64,000 bases of DNA from Bacteroidota bacterium. Its GTDB lineage: Bacteria; Bacteroidota; Ignavibacteria; Ignavibacteriales; Melioribacteraceae. The notes beneath the pieces were generated by a model. The model was not told the origin of the DNA. It did not search any database and saw only the letters and a program-made list of their open reading frames with translations. Shown here piece by piece: positions 33,408-42,034 of this stretch. The DNA lies in contig JAMCSN010000300.1 in assembly GCA_023381535.1 (NCBI GenBank), positions 6,237 through 70,236 on the forward strand, read 5' to 3'. The translations under genes were made by a program, and so were the position numbers. Each line of letters begins with the position of its first letter. Within the stretch, counting starts at the first letter, position 1.

Positions 33408-34358
33408 ATGGAACAGAACATTGAATTGCTTATAGATAATTGCATTGATGAAATTCGGAAGGGAAAAAGTATTGATGAATGTTTAGCAGATTATCCGCAA
33501 TATACAGACGAATTAAAGCCCCTTTTGCAACTTGCTGTGCAGATTGAGAATTTGCCGCAGCCAAATCCTTCATCCGAAGCGTTGTCATCTGCATTAATCA
33601 ATATCGGTAAAGAGATGGAACGGAACACTGCTGCCGCAGAAATATCAGAAGCAATAGTCCCTTCCCAACGGGATGTCTTACCACAAAAAGGTTTCGCAGC
33701 ATCTATGAAAAAAAGGAAAACATTCTCTTTCTTTTCCGAAGGATCGTTCCGAAATGTATTTCGAAAGTCAAAGCTGGCGTGGGCGTTAAGCACGGCTCTA
33801 TTATTATTTTTTATTTCTCTTGGTGCTACAACGCTTTCGGCAAACAGTGTCCCCGGCGATATTCTCTATCCTCTGAAGTTAGTAACCGAGAAGGTAAGGT
33901 TTCTGCTCACTTTTGATTCTTACGGAAAGGCGGAGCTGCGATTGAATTTTTCCGATAAGCGTTTGAATGAGTTAGTGGAAGTTTTTCAAAAATCCAATAA
34001 GCTTGATACAACGCTCTTAAAGAATATGCTTGATGAGGCAAAATTAGCTTTGGAAGAAAATGAAATTCCGGTTGAGAAGGCTTCCATCTTAACAGCTAAA
34101 TTGAATCACGTTAGCGCTTATCAGAAAAACGTTTTAGAAAACATACGTCCTAATGTTCAGTCATCAGACCGCAAAATTGTTGATGAAGCAATTAATATGT
34201 GCGGTATGCGTTCACGCTGGATGAGAAGGATGATGAATGAGGAATATCAAGAACAGTATGATAAACAGGATACGACGCCTCAATCCCAAACTCCACACAG
34301 AAAGAGGCATCGGCCCCAAAGAATGCAATGGGGAGAAGGATGCGACTGGATGAGGTGA
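33408..34358 (+). CDS. DUF5667-type membrane anti-sigma-like protein
   Basis: The 316-residue protein has an N-terminal cytoplasmic part (DECLADYPQYTDELKPLLQLA), one TM (about 125-145), and a DUF5667 domain outside (NSVPGDILYPLKLVTEKVRFLL ... AELRLNFSDKRLNELVE). The C-terminus is Arg/Gln/Met-rich. Such proteins follow ECF sigma genes and are thought to act as anti-sigma factors. It starts one base after the sigma gene's stop. A short palindrome (33663-33677) encodes SQRDV in its linker. Confidence 0.8.
   Translation: MEQNIELLIDNCIDEIRKGKSIDECLADYPQYTDELKPLLQLAVQIENLPQPNPSSEALSSALINIGKEMERNTAAAEISEAIVPSQRDVLPQKGFAASMKKRKTFSFFSEGSFRNVFRKSKLAWALSTALLLFFISLGATTLSANSVPGDILYPLKLVTEKVRFLLTFDSYGKAELRLNFSDKRLNELVEVFQKSNKLDTTLLKNMLDEAKLALEENEIPVEKASILTAKLNHVSAYQKNVLENIRPNVQSSDRKIVDEAINMCGMRSRWMRRMMNEEYQEQYDKQDTTPQSQTPHRKRHRPQRMQWGEGCDWMR
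33663..33677. repeat. Short palindromic repeat inside the anti-sigma-like gene
   Basis: TCCCAACGGGATGTC matches TCCCAAAGGGATGTC at 15680-15694 with one difference. Confidence 0.45.
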
Positions 34359-34382
34359 ATCTAAAAAAGAAAAATTGCTGCG

Positions 34383-34407
34383 TAACACTTTTGGATTCTG
34401 TGCGTCT
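34383..34407 (+). promoter_or_regulatory. ECF-type promoter of the CpxP-like gene
   Basis: TAACACTTTT, nine bases, GCGTCT, the same motif and spacing as upstream of the sigma factor at 32801-32825, although the spacer and flanks differ. It lies 47 bases before the ATG at 34454. Confidence 0.7.
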
Positions 34408-34453
34408 GGTGGTATTGAATTCATAAATGTTTAACAGCAATAGGAGAAAAAAA

Positions 34454-34990
34454 ATGTTTACCAAACAAAAAAAACTTGCTTTAATTGTTTCGCTGATTGG
34501 AACAATAATATTTTTTTCATCACTCACAAGTTCAGTTAACGCACAAGGTTGGAATAATAGAAACTGTATGGGCGGCGGAATGAACTGGGGTGATGGCTGG
34601 CAGTGGAATAACAATGTGCCGCAAAAGTATCAATTGTCTGCTGACCAAATGACAAGCATCAGAGACATTCGCTCTCAATATGATGACCAAATCTTCCCTT
34701 TGCAAAGAGAGCTTCGTGCACTCAGAATTGAAGCAAGAGGTTATGCCTCCCGCTTTGACGCTGAGATAGGAAAAATCAAATCGTACAGGAAAGATATTAA
34801 CAATCTTGATGGCAAGATTGAGGATATGCATCTGAAAGCGAGAGCAGAGATTAACAAAGTATTAACCAAAGAACAGCGTGCGTATTTTGGCGATAACTTT
34901 GGCTGGTGGAATATGGACGGCGGTATGATGGGCTATGAGGGATATGGTATGGATAACTGCTCTATGATGTCGCATCGGAACAATTGGTAA
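34454..34990 (+). CDS. Periplasmic CpxP/ZraP/Spy-like protein
   Basis: The ~178-residue protein has a signal peptide (KLALIVSLIGTIIFFSSLTSSVNAQ), a Trp/Met/Gly-rich start (CMGGGMNWGDGWQW), a long helical region (SADQMTSIRDIRSQYDDQIFPLQRELRALRIE ... IEDMHLKARAEINKVLTKEQRAYF) and a Met/Gly/Tyr-rich tail. This is the CpxP/ZraP pattern of periplasmic chaperones or metal buffers. ATG 34454 has TAGGAG upstream. It has its own ECF-type promoter and is probably an output of the sigma factor. Confidence 0.85.
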   Translation: MFTKQKKLALIVSLIGTIIFFSSLTSSVNAQGWNNRNCMGGGMNWGDGWQWNNNVPQKYQLSADQMTSIRDIRSQYDDQIFPLQRELRALRIEARGYASRFDAEIGKIKSYRKDINNLDGKIEDMHLKARAEINKVLTKEQRAYFGDNFGWWNMDGGMMGYEGYGMDNCSMMSHRNNW

Positions 34991-35002
34991 TCACATTACG
35001 CA

Positions 35003-35036
35003 AGAGATGACATCTTTTTGCAAAGATGTCATCTCT
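35003..35036. repeat. Perfect 15-bp stem-loop
   Basis: AGAGATGACATCTTT (35003-35017) and AAAGATGTCATCTCT (35022-35036) flank a TTGC loop. There is no T tract. It lies between the CpxP-like gene and the next membrane protein gene, and may act as an mRNA stabiliser or be a dispersed palindrome. Confidence 0.6.
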
Positions 35037-35090
35037 ACACTAACCAGTAAAGAAATTTGATTTCTTAGTTTGAAAAGGAGAATAAAAAAA

Positions 35091-35612
35091 ATGAAAAAGT
35101 TTACTTCAGCAATCCCTATCCGTTTTTTGATTTTATTAGGATTACTTTTTATGTATTCATATAATGTAAATGCACAGTGTTCCTGGTGGGGAATGGGAAG
35201 TCACGAGAGCCGGTACCCTCACGATTATAAAAGTCCTGCTACTGCGGCTTTGCTTTCAATACAGCCGATGCCAATAGCAGCAGGAAATTTTTATAGCGGC
35301 GATTGGGGAAGAGGAATTTTATATACTACAGTAGAGTTAGCCCTATTTATTCCCGGAATGATTTTAGTGATTGACAATTCTGATTGGGGACACCGCCGGG
35401 TTGATGTTTACTATAACACTTCCTACAGCAACACTAATTGGACAAAAGCAGAGCGGGATCGCTTTTATTATTTGCTGGCTGGTTACGTTGTGGTAAAAAT
35501 AATTAGTGCATTTGATGCAGGGTATTCTGCAGAGTGGCACAACACTAATTATGCTTTGCAATATGATGAACAGAGCAAGTCGCTAGCACTAGCATTCAGA
35601 TATTCATTTTAA
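35091..35612 (+). CDS. Membrane protein of unknown function
   Basis: The ~173-residue protein starts at ATG 35091 behind AAAAGGAG. It has a signal-like first segment (FLILLGLLFMYSYNVNAQC) and two or three more hydrophobic segments (AALLSIQPMPIAAG; ILYTTVELALFIPGMILVI; YYLLAGYVVVKIISAFDAGYSAEWHN). The order resembles small P13/DUF5683-like envelope proteins, but I cannot assign it. It follows the ECF cluster and precedes a SHOCT-domain protein with which it may be co-transcribed. Confidence 0.7.
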   Translation: MKKFTSAIPIRFLILLGLLFMYSYNVNAQCSWWGMGSHESRYPHDYKSPATAALLSIQPMPIAAGNFYSGDWGRGILYTTVELALFIPGMILVIDNSDWGHRRVDVYYNTSYSNTNWTKAERDRFYYLLAGYVVVKIISAFDAGYSAEWHNTNYALQYDEQSKSLALAFRYSF

Positions 35613-35630
35613 TAACAGGAGATAATTACA

Positions 35631-35885
35631 ATGTGGAATTCAGGTTGTTCTTGGTGGTGGGGTCCCGGATATTTTTTCGGCGGTCCTTTTAGTATGATAG
35701 TCGGACTTATTTTCTGGGCGCTGGTTATTTATGCCATATTCCGGTTGATTTCAAATCTTACAAATCGTTCGGCTGTTACAAGTGGAAAAGAAAATACTCC
35801 TCTTGAAATACTGAAACGAAGATATGCGGCAGGTGACATTGATGAAGATGAGTTCGACCGGAAGAAAAGAAATTTAAATGCTTAA
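35631..35885 (+). CDS. SHOCT-domain small membrane protein
   Basis: The 84-residue protein begins with a Trp-rich segment (CSWWWGPGYFFGG), has one TM (about 20-42) and a C-terminal SHOCT motif (TPLEILKRRYAAGDIDEDEFDRKKRNL). SHOCT segments are short oligomerisation motifs. Small proteins of this type often lie in copper-resistance loci. A good site (CAGGAG) precedes the ATG. Confidence 0.9.
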   Translation: MWNSGCSWWWGPGYFFGGPFSMIVGLIFWALVIYAIFRLISNLTNRSAVTSGKENTPLEILKRRYAAGDIDEDEFDRKKRNLNA

Positions 35886-36045
35886 CAACATTTCAGATAA
35901 AAAAAGGAAAATTAAAAAAGTGTTGCTATTAATTTTCTTAAACAGCTGTTTGAGAATATCTCTCAATCACTCCAAGTTAGATACATAATAATGAATTTAG
36001 ATTCTCCTATAATCACTTATTTCATTAACCGATGCAAAGCTTCTT

Positions 36046-38154
36046 TCATACTTTCAGAAGTTTTGCATTAATTGAAACAATGACAGTACTCAAAGACATA
36101 AAAGCTGCGCCTAGTGCCGGACTCAATAATATGCCGTATGAGAATAACACTCCCGCTGCAAGCGGAATCGCAACAACGTTGTATCCAGTAGCCCACCAAA
36201 GATTTTGAATCATTTTTTTATATGTGGCTTTTGCCAATCCGATAACAGATGCTACATCATCGGGATTATTTTTGATCAATATTATATCTGCAGTTTCAAC
36301 TGCCACATCCGAACCGGCCCCAATTGCAATTCCAACATCCGCTTGAGCAAGAGCGGGTGCGTCATTTACGCCGTCTCCCGTCATTGCAACTATTAATCCT
36401 CTTTGCTGAATTTCTTTTATCTTGGAAGATTTTTGACCTGGCATTACTTCTGCAAAAAATTCGTCCAAGCCCAATTCTTTAGTTACATATTCTGCCGTCT
36501 GTTTGTTATCGCCGGTTAACATCAAACATTTAATACCCATCTTCTGTAACCTTCCTATTGCAGATTTTGACTCAGCACGAATTTTATCTCCTAAACCAAT
36601 CGCTCCAATTACTTTATCATCAACGATTAATACAACTGTGGTTTTACCTTTCTTTTGCAAATCAGCGATAGCATTCTGATCGTAATCAAATTTCTTATCG
36701 TTTAGATACCCCGGGCTTACTACCAAAACAATTTTATCATTAACCTTTCCTTTAACACCCTTACCGGTGATTGATTCAAAATCTTCCACCTTATAAAAAT
36801 CATGTGACGCTTCAATAATTCCTTTAGCAATAGGATGTTGGGAATTGGTTTCTAGTGCCGCAGCATATTTTAATATTTCTTCTCTATTGTAATTTGTATC
36901 GAAACTTAGAACATCGATTACACCAAAATTTCCTTCGGTAAGGGTTCCCGTTTTATCGAAAACAATTGCAGTTATATTTCGTGCATTCTCAAATGCAGTT
37001 CTATTACGAATTAAAAATCCGTTTCTTGCTGCCAATCCAGTGGAGACGGCAACAACCAATGGAACTGCAAGTCCAAGAGCATGGGGACAAGTGATAACCA
37101 TTACCGTTACAGTTCTTTCAATTGCAAAGGCGAAGTTTTGAGTTGTTAATAATGTCCAAATGAAAAATGTTACTAATCCGGAAATGATTGCAAGAATTGT
37201 TAAAATCAATGCGGCACGATCTGCTAGATTCTGCGTTTTAGATTTACTTTCTTGAGCTTGCTTTACAAGCTCAATTACTTTTGATAAAAATGTATCTTTT
37301 CCAACTCGTTTTATTTGAACTGTGAGAGAACCTTCGCCATTTATAGCCCCTGCGATTAATTCATCGCCAACTTTTTTAGATACTGGTTTTGACTCTCCGG
37401 TCAGCATTGATTCATTCACCGAAGATTTTCCTTCGACTACTTCTCCATCTGAAGGAATTTTTTCTCCCGGTTTAATTAAAATTTTATCGTTTACAAATAT
37501 TTGCGACAACTCAACATCAGCAACATCACCATTATCTAGAATTTTATGCGCAACATTTGGAAGTAATTTTGCTAATTCTTCTAACGCGCGTGAAGCGCTC
37601 AACACTGAACGCATTTCTATCCAATGTCCCAGAAGCATAATGTCAATTAAAGTTGCTAACTCCCAGAAAAATATTTCGCCTTTAAATCCAAGCGCCACAA
37701 AACTACTGTAAACGTAAGCTACAGTTATCGCTACAGCTATCAAGGTCATCATACCCGGTTGAAGTTTTTTTAATTCTTCATATATCCCTTTGAGAAAAGG
37801 CCATCCACCAAAAAAGAAAACAAAACTTGATAGAGCAAATAGCAGATAATTGTCACCGCCGAATTGTAACAATTCTCTTAGCCCTAAAACATGCTGAATC
37901 ATTGGAGAGAATATTAATATTGGAATTGTAACAACAAGTGAAATCCAAAAACGTTTTTTGAAATCAGCTATCATCATAGCGTGATGGTCATGATGCGAAT
38001 GACCCGTGTCTTTCGAATGTCCGGCATGAGTTAAATCATTTTCAGCCATTTTGTGCATCGAGTCATGTTTATCAGCTCCCGCATGAACATGATTTTCTTG
38101 ATTATGATGATGATCATATCCCATGTTATTTTGCTCGTGCTTATGATCTTGCAT
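36046..38154 (-). CDS. copB: Copper P1B-ATPase, CopB type (CPH motif)
   Basis: The 702-residue pump has a His/Met-rich N-terminus instead of an HMA domain (DHKHEQNN ... HHNQENHVHAG ... SHHDHHAMM), the TM6 motif C356-P-H358, phosphorylation site D400-KTGT, an HP motif (SQHPIAKG) and GDGVNDAPALAQADVG. The CPH motif and His-rich start define the P1B-3/CopB group, usually linked to Cu(II) or Cu/Ag export. It is last in order on the minus strand of the copper block and converges on the SHOCT gene. Confidence 0.93.
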   Translation of the reverse strand: MQDHKHEQNNMGYDHHHNQENHVHAGADKHDSMHKMAENDLTHAGHSKDTGHSHHDHHAMMIADFKKRFWISLVVTIPILIFSPMIQHVLGLRELLQFGGDNYLLFALSSFVFFFGGWPFLKGIYEELKKLQPGMMTLIAVAITVAYVYSSFVALGFKGEIFFWELATLIDIMLLGHWIEMRSVLSASRALEELAKLLPNVAHKILDNGDVADVELSQIFVNDKILIKPGEKIPSDGEVVEGKSSVNESMLTGESKPVSKKVGDELIAGAINGEGSLTVQIKRVGKDTFLSKVIELVKQAQESKSKTQNLADRAALILTILAIISGLVTFFIWTLLTTQNFAFAIERTVTVMVITCPHALGLAVPLVVAVSTGLAARNGFLIRNRTAFENARNITAIVFDKTGTLTEGNFGVIDVLSFDTNYNREEILKYAAALETNSQHPIAKGIIEASHDFYKVEDFESITGKGVKGKVNDKIVLVVSPGYLNDKKFDYDQNAIADLQKKGKTTVVLIVDDKVIGAIGLGDKIRAESKSAIGRLQKMGIKCLMLTGDNKQTAEYVTKELGLDEFFAEVMPGQKSSKIKEIQQRGLIVAMTGDGVNDAPALAQADVGIAIGAGSDVAVETADIILIKNNPDDVASVIGLAKATYKKMIQNLWWATGYNVVAIPLAAGVLFSYGILLSPALGAAFMSLSTVIVSINAKLLKV

Positions 38155-38230
38155 TTATACCTCTGATTATTTGTAAAATCAATTTAGTATTAATCTGGTA
38201 TTAGAACGTCTTAAATAAGAAACGGCATAA

Positions 38231-38725
38231 TTATACATCTTGAATTCCCTTTGAAACATAAACTTGATCGCCTTTAATATTCACTTTGAATTCTGTTAAC
38301 GGTCTTGGAGGAGGTCCGCTAATATTGATACCGTTCAAATCATAATGTCCATTGTGACATGCACACCAAATATGTTTCAGATCCTCGCGATATTGTACTG
38401 TGCAACTTAAGTGAGTACATACTGCCGTGAAAGCTTTCAACTCTCCGTTGGGAGTGTTGATTAAAATACCGGGTTTATTGCCGAATCTAAAAATCTTCCC
38501 GCTGTTAGGTTTTAATTCACCTAATTTAGCTACAAGAACTGAACTCGGCGTAGGTTCGGTTGTTTTTGGAGGGATCAAATAACTTATAATAGGATACACA
38601 ATGAAACCTATTGCCGCCATAATCGATCCATCAAACAAAAGTTTTAGAAATATCCGGCGGGAGTTTTTTAATTTACTTTCTAAAGGTGTAAGAAGGTTGT
38701 TTTCATATTTTTCTTTCGTATTCAT
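38231..38725 (-). CDS. Membrane-anchored Rieske [2Fe-2S] protein
   Basis: The 164-residue protein has a twin-arginine-like start (NSRRIFLKLLFDG) with one TM and a Rieske domain with CTHLSC and CACHNGHYD, giving the two Cys and two His ligands. It resembles the Rieske subunit of bc/b6f-type complexes, but no cytochrome b gene is nearby. It lies in the copper block and may serve as a stand-alone electron carrier. Its start overlaps the out-of-frame end of the broken gene at 38680-38896, which may have coupled its translation. Confidence 0.88.
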   Translation of the reverse strand: MNTKEKYENNLLTPLESKLKNSRRIFLKLLFDGSIMAAIGFIVYPIISYLIPPKTTEPTPSSVLVAKLGELKPNSGKIFRFGNKPGILINTPNGELKAFTAVCTHLSCTVQYREDLKHIWCACHNGHYDLNGINISGPPPRPLTEFKVNIKGDQVYVSKGIQDV

Positions 38726-38896
38726 AGTAATGTCTATAGCCTATTACAATTATTTTGACAGCCAAATTCAGCTTATCAATCGCTCGATCAACTAACATTG
38801 TTTGGCTACTATTTTTATCATGTTTCTCTTGTGCTGCAACGAATGACGAAATTGATAACACTATCGCCGCTACTAATATGATAGTTACGTTTTCAT
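38680..38896 (-). pseudogene. Frameshifted small secreted protein gene
   Basis: On the minus strand, an ATG with an ideal site (CGGAG) begins ATGAAAACG and stops at once with TAA. In the next frame a clear signal peptide follows: NVTIILVAAIVLSISSFVAAQ, then EKHDKNSSQTMLVD. One extra A in the A run after ATG would give a complete 72-residue protein. So this is a gene broken by loss of one base, a sequencing error, or a case of frameshifting at the A run. Confidence 0.55.
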
Positions 38897-39187
38897 TTTT
38901 ACTCCGTTTAGGTTGTTTGTAAGTATTTTACTTCTATCTGTATTCAACCAAAAGGAATGCCAATGATTTAATCGATTTTGAGACTAAATAATTGCTTCTG
39001 GACACTGCATTTTAAAATATCTTAAAATCTCTTTTAATTATTTGAATTCTTCCATAAACCCAAAACATTAAACGGCACTGGTTTAACATACAAAAAAAAG
39101 TAAGTGGATAATGCCGATTAATGAACGTTGAAAATCATTTAATGGATCATACACGCTCGATTAATTTATTACATGCAAGAAATAATT
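38897..39187. other. Intergenic stretch in the copper block
   Basis: About 290 AT-rich bases hold no convincing gene or RNA. They should carry the promoter for the broken small gene and the Rieske gene. Confidence 0.5.
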
Positions 39188-39409
39188 CTATGATTCGTTT
39201 TCCTCGGATAAAATAATGATCTGTTGCGGCGGACATTTTTCACTGCCGTATGAACAAAACACACAGCAATCGCCCGCTTTTGGTTTTATGATTTTCTTAC
39301 AAGATCGACATTCGTGGAAATGAACACATGCATTTTCCGGCATAGTCTGAACTTCCTCATAACCACAGTGAGGACATCTTAAAACCGATTTTGTCTTTAT
39401 TGTTTTCAT
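39188..39409 (-). CDS. GDCCVxC-motif Cys-rich protein
   Basis: The 73-residue protein has CPHCGYEE, ACVHFHECRSCKK and the GDCCVFCSYGSEKCPP signature of a small family named for this motif (recollection). Ten cysteines in so short a chain suggest zinc or other soft-metal binding. It lies alone between the Rieske and the YtkA-like genes in the copper block and has GGAGAC upstream of its ATG. Confidence 0.85.
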   Translation of the reverse strand: MKTIKTKSVLRCPHCGYEEVQTMPENACVHFHECRSCKKIIKPKAGDCCVFCSYGSEKCPPQQIIILSEENES

Positions 39410-39668
39410 TTAATCCGTCTCCTCATAAACAATTGTTGCGCCACAACTCTACCTAAAATCATGTTTCATCTATCAGTACAATACAACAAGACCACTTATC
39501 CAAGTATGCTTTCTAATTCTGTTAACTAATAAGAAAATAAGCTAAATAAAATGTGTTATAAGAACGGATATCCAGAATTTCTTATTAAAAATTACAATCC
39601 TCTCTTTGTCCATTCCCACATGAAGAGCCTCAATGTTTAATATTGATGCTTCGCAACTCTAAAGCTAT

Positions 39669-40280
39669 TCATCGTATAATGAAAATCATCATCACCGCCA
39701 TTGCTGCAGCTCCAACATAAAAATACGGAGACGTTAAGATGTTGCCGGAGTCGGTATGAGAGTGATTGTTATTCATCTCCGAATGATTTTCTGTTATGTA
39801 TTCTATTTCTATCGGAGGGTCAAAAATATCCGTTCCTATTCTCTTTATAGAAAACGTTAAACGGTAGCTGCCAGTAGCGCTAATATCTGGCAAGAAAACA
39901 AAATAACCATTCTCGAATCTTGTGCGTTTAATTTTAATTGGAGATAAGTCCTGAGCGGACTCTTTATCTCGGCGAGTATTTTCCATTAATATTTCGAGAG
40001 ACACTTCCGCATCTGTTTGCAAAGCATCGGTAGCATTATCGTAGATTTTTACTCTGCAAACATCCGAATTACCCGTAACCATAGAAGGGAACTCGGCTGT
40101 AATTTTATATTCCCCGGAATTATATTCTTTGATAATTGTTCTGCTCTGATTATGATTTTCCATTTCATGTCCGCTTCCGTGCATCATTCCCATCCATGCC
40201 ATCATGCAGCCGCTTAGATAAATAGAGGAACCCGTTACAAGCGTTATTAATATTAAGGATTTGATAAATTTATTTTTCAT
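39669..40280 (-). CDS. Lipoprotein with YtkA/FixH-like domain
   Basis: The 203-residue protein starts at ATG 40280, seven bases after GGAG. It has a lipoprotein signal ending YLSGC, a Met/His-rich stretch (MMAWMGMMHGSGHEMENHN), a beta-sandwich like YtkA/FixH (EYKITAEFPSMVTGNSDVCRVKIYD ... FENGYFVFLPDISATGSYRLTF), a His-rich linker (NNNHSHTDSG) and a C-terminal TM. A periplasmic metal-binding function is likely from composition. It is followed upstream by a broken kinase gene. Confidence 0.7.
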   Translation of the reverse strand: MKNKFIKSLILITLVTGSSIYLSGCMMAWMGMMHGSGHEMENHNQSRTIIKEYNSGEYKITAEFPSMVTGNSDVCRVKIYDNATDALQTDAEVSLEILMENTRRDKESAQDLSPIKIKRTRFENGYFVFLPDISATGSYRLTFSIKRIGTDIFDPPIEIEYITENHSEMNNNHSHTDSGNILTSPYFYVGAAAMAVMMIFIIR

Positions 40281-40293
40281 TTTCATGCTCCAT

Positions 40294-41261
40294 CTAACCA
40301 GCTGTTTCATTAGAGAAAACAAGAGTAAAGGTTGAACCTTCACCTTTTTTACTAACTACGTTTATTGTAATTTTATTTATTTTGCAAAATCCTTTTACTA
40401 ACGTAAGCCCTAATCCATTGCCCTCAAACTTTCTCGTATAACCTTGATCCTCCTGAGTAAAAGGAAGGAAAAGTTTTGGAAGAAAATCTTCAGATATTCC
40501 AATACCGGTATCTGTAACCGAAAAAATAATTTTTTGGCGATTATCTTTTATAAGTGAAATTTCTATATATCCATGCAAAGTAAAGTTGATGGCATTTTCA
40601 ATTAGATGTTGGAAAATTAGTTCGACACCAAATTTATCTGCAGTCAGAAAATAATCTGCTTCATCAATATTTAATTTTATTTGTAAGCCCTTTTCTTGTA
40701 CGTAGGGCTCTAATTCTTTTACTTTTCGCTTTAATATTTCTCTAAGCTCAATATTGTGAATGTTGGACTATAAGCGTTAGTGTGTAGTTGAGACATATAT
40801 AGTATGGATTCGATCGTTCTAGTTAGTCTTTTACTGCCGATTTCTAATTCGTCAAAGTAACTATTCAATTCAGCATCTAATTCTATGGACAGAGATTCTT
40901 TTATCGACTGAGTGTTATTTACAAGAACATTGATTGGCGTTCTTATTTCGTGGGACATCTGCGCTAAAAACTCTGTCTTTAACCGGTCAGATAATTCGGC
41001 TTTTTCCTTTGCTTTTTCCAACTCAATTTGTGTTTTTTTCCTTTCTTTTATTTCCAAAGTAAGCGGACGTAGAAAGAAATAATATAGAATAGGAAATACG
41101 AACAGAGCCATTAAAACAGAATCAAGAAAATTCTCCCAATAGTATGATCCACCGACAAAATGAGTATGTCTAATTGACAAAATGAAGTGCGTTGCCAAAA
41201 TTGATACAAGAATGATGGTAAAGTAACTTACAACCAAATTTTTTCTAATGATCTTATGCAT
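40294..41261 (-). pseudogene. Sensor histidine kinase gene split by a frameshift
   Basis: The 5' frame (41261-40731) encodes two TMs, a coiled coil and the H-box MSHEIRTPINVL with the first dimerisation helices, then goes into another frame near 40760 (PTFTILSLEKY, stop). The other frame continues with NIELREILKRKVKELEPYVQEKG, ENAINFTLHG, DTGIGISEDFLPKLFLPF and GNGLGLTLVKGF, a complete ATP-binding domain. One missing A in ACAATATTG would restore a ~322-residue kinase. It is either a true inactivation or a base-call error. Confidence 0.8.
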
Positions 41262-41279
41262 AATAAGCTCCAGCTGTAA

Positions 41280-41894
41280 TCAGTGTGCTAATACTCCACC
41301 AAGAAATCCGGTAATCACAATCGCAACCACTACAATTATTCCGATTACCCATGAATATCTTTTTGTTCGTGCAATAAATAACGAACCAAACCAAATGAGG
41401 ATCAAAATTGTAGAAATTATTCCTGTTAGTCTATGTGTGTTCGCAAGCCATTCTTTTGGATCTCCTATAAAAGGCGTTAACTGATAATTGCCGGTGAAGA
41501 AAGCAGCTACTCCTGCAAAGAATGAAATTCCCAAAAGAATTTTAATTGTTTGATAAGTACAATAGCTCTGTTTCTTAATATTTAACAAAGAAAACAAGAA
41601 CGCCGCCAATGCTAAGGCAATAGGAAAGTGAACTATTTTGTTGTGAAGATGAGAAAACATCTCTTTACCTGGCTTAAGGATAAACTCTGGCTCTTTTGTC
41701 TCACCGACTTCTTGTTTCGGGGTTAATTTGTTAACCGCTTTTCCATTAATAGCAATTGTATCTTTGCCAACTATTGTAACCGTATCATGCATAGGCGTCA
41801 TTTTTTGTTTTTTATGATCTTTACCTTCGTGTGCATGTAAGTTGACCGGCGCTAACGCTGCCAGCAGAAGTAAAGTGCCGATTAAATTTTTCAT
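41280..41894 (-). CDS. DUF2231-like membrane protein with signal peptide
   Basis: The 204-residue protein has a signal peptide (LIGTLLLLAALAPVNLHA), a His-rich start (HEGKDHKKQK), and four TMs beginning with HLHNKIVHFPIALALAAFLFSLL, the DUF2231 signature. DUF2231 proteins often bind heme or sit near cytochromes and copper proteins. A strong site (GAAGGAGAG) precedes the ATG. It lies between the broken kinase and a cytochrome c gene. Confidence 0.82.
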   Translation of the reverse strand: MKNLIGTLLLLAALAPVNLHAHEGKDHKKQKMTPMHDTVTIVGKDTIAINGKAVNKLTPKQEVGETKEPEFILKPGKEMFSHLHNKIVHFPIALALAAFLFSLLNIKKQSYCTYQTIKILLGISFFAGVAAFFTGNYQLTPFIGDPKEWLANTHRLTGIISTILILIWFGSLFIARTKRYSWVIGIIVVVAIVITGFLGGVLAH

Positions 41895-42034
41895 TGCTCT
41901 CCTTCGATGATATATTACTTATTGATTCTTTGTCGGTTCAAGAAAACATTTTTTTCAAATCCAGCTCTTTCTTCCCATTCACTTTTATATTCTATTGTCA
42001 TGAAATGAATATTGGGAATTTGCACTTTGGATTT

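Noticed and set aside
41915..42001. Minus-strand 28-codon frame between cytochrome c and DUF2231 genes
   Set aside because: It has no ribosome binding site, no TM or signal and no recognisable motif; kept only as a weak possibility.
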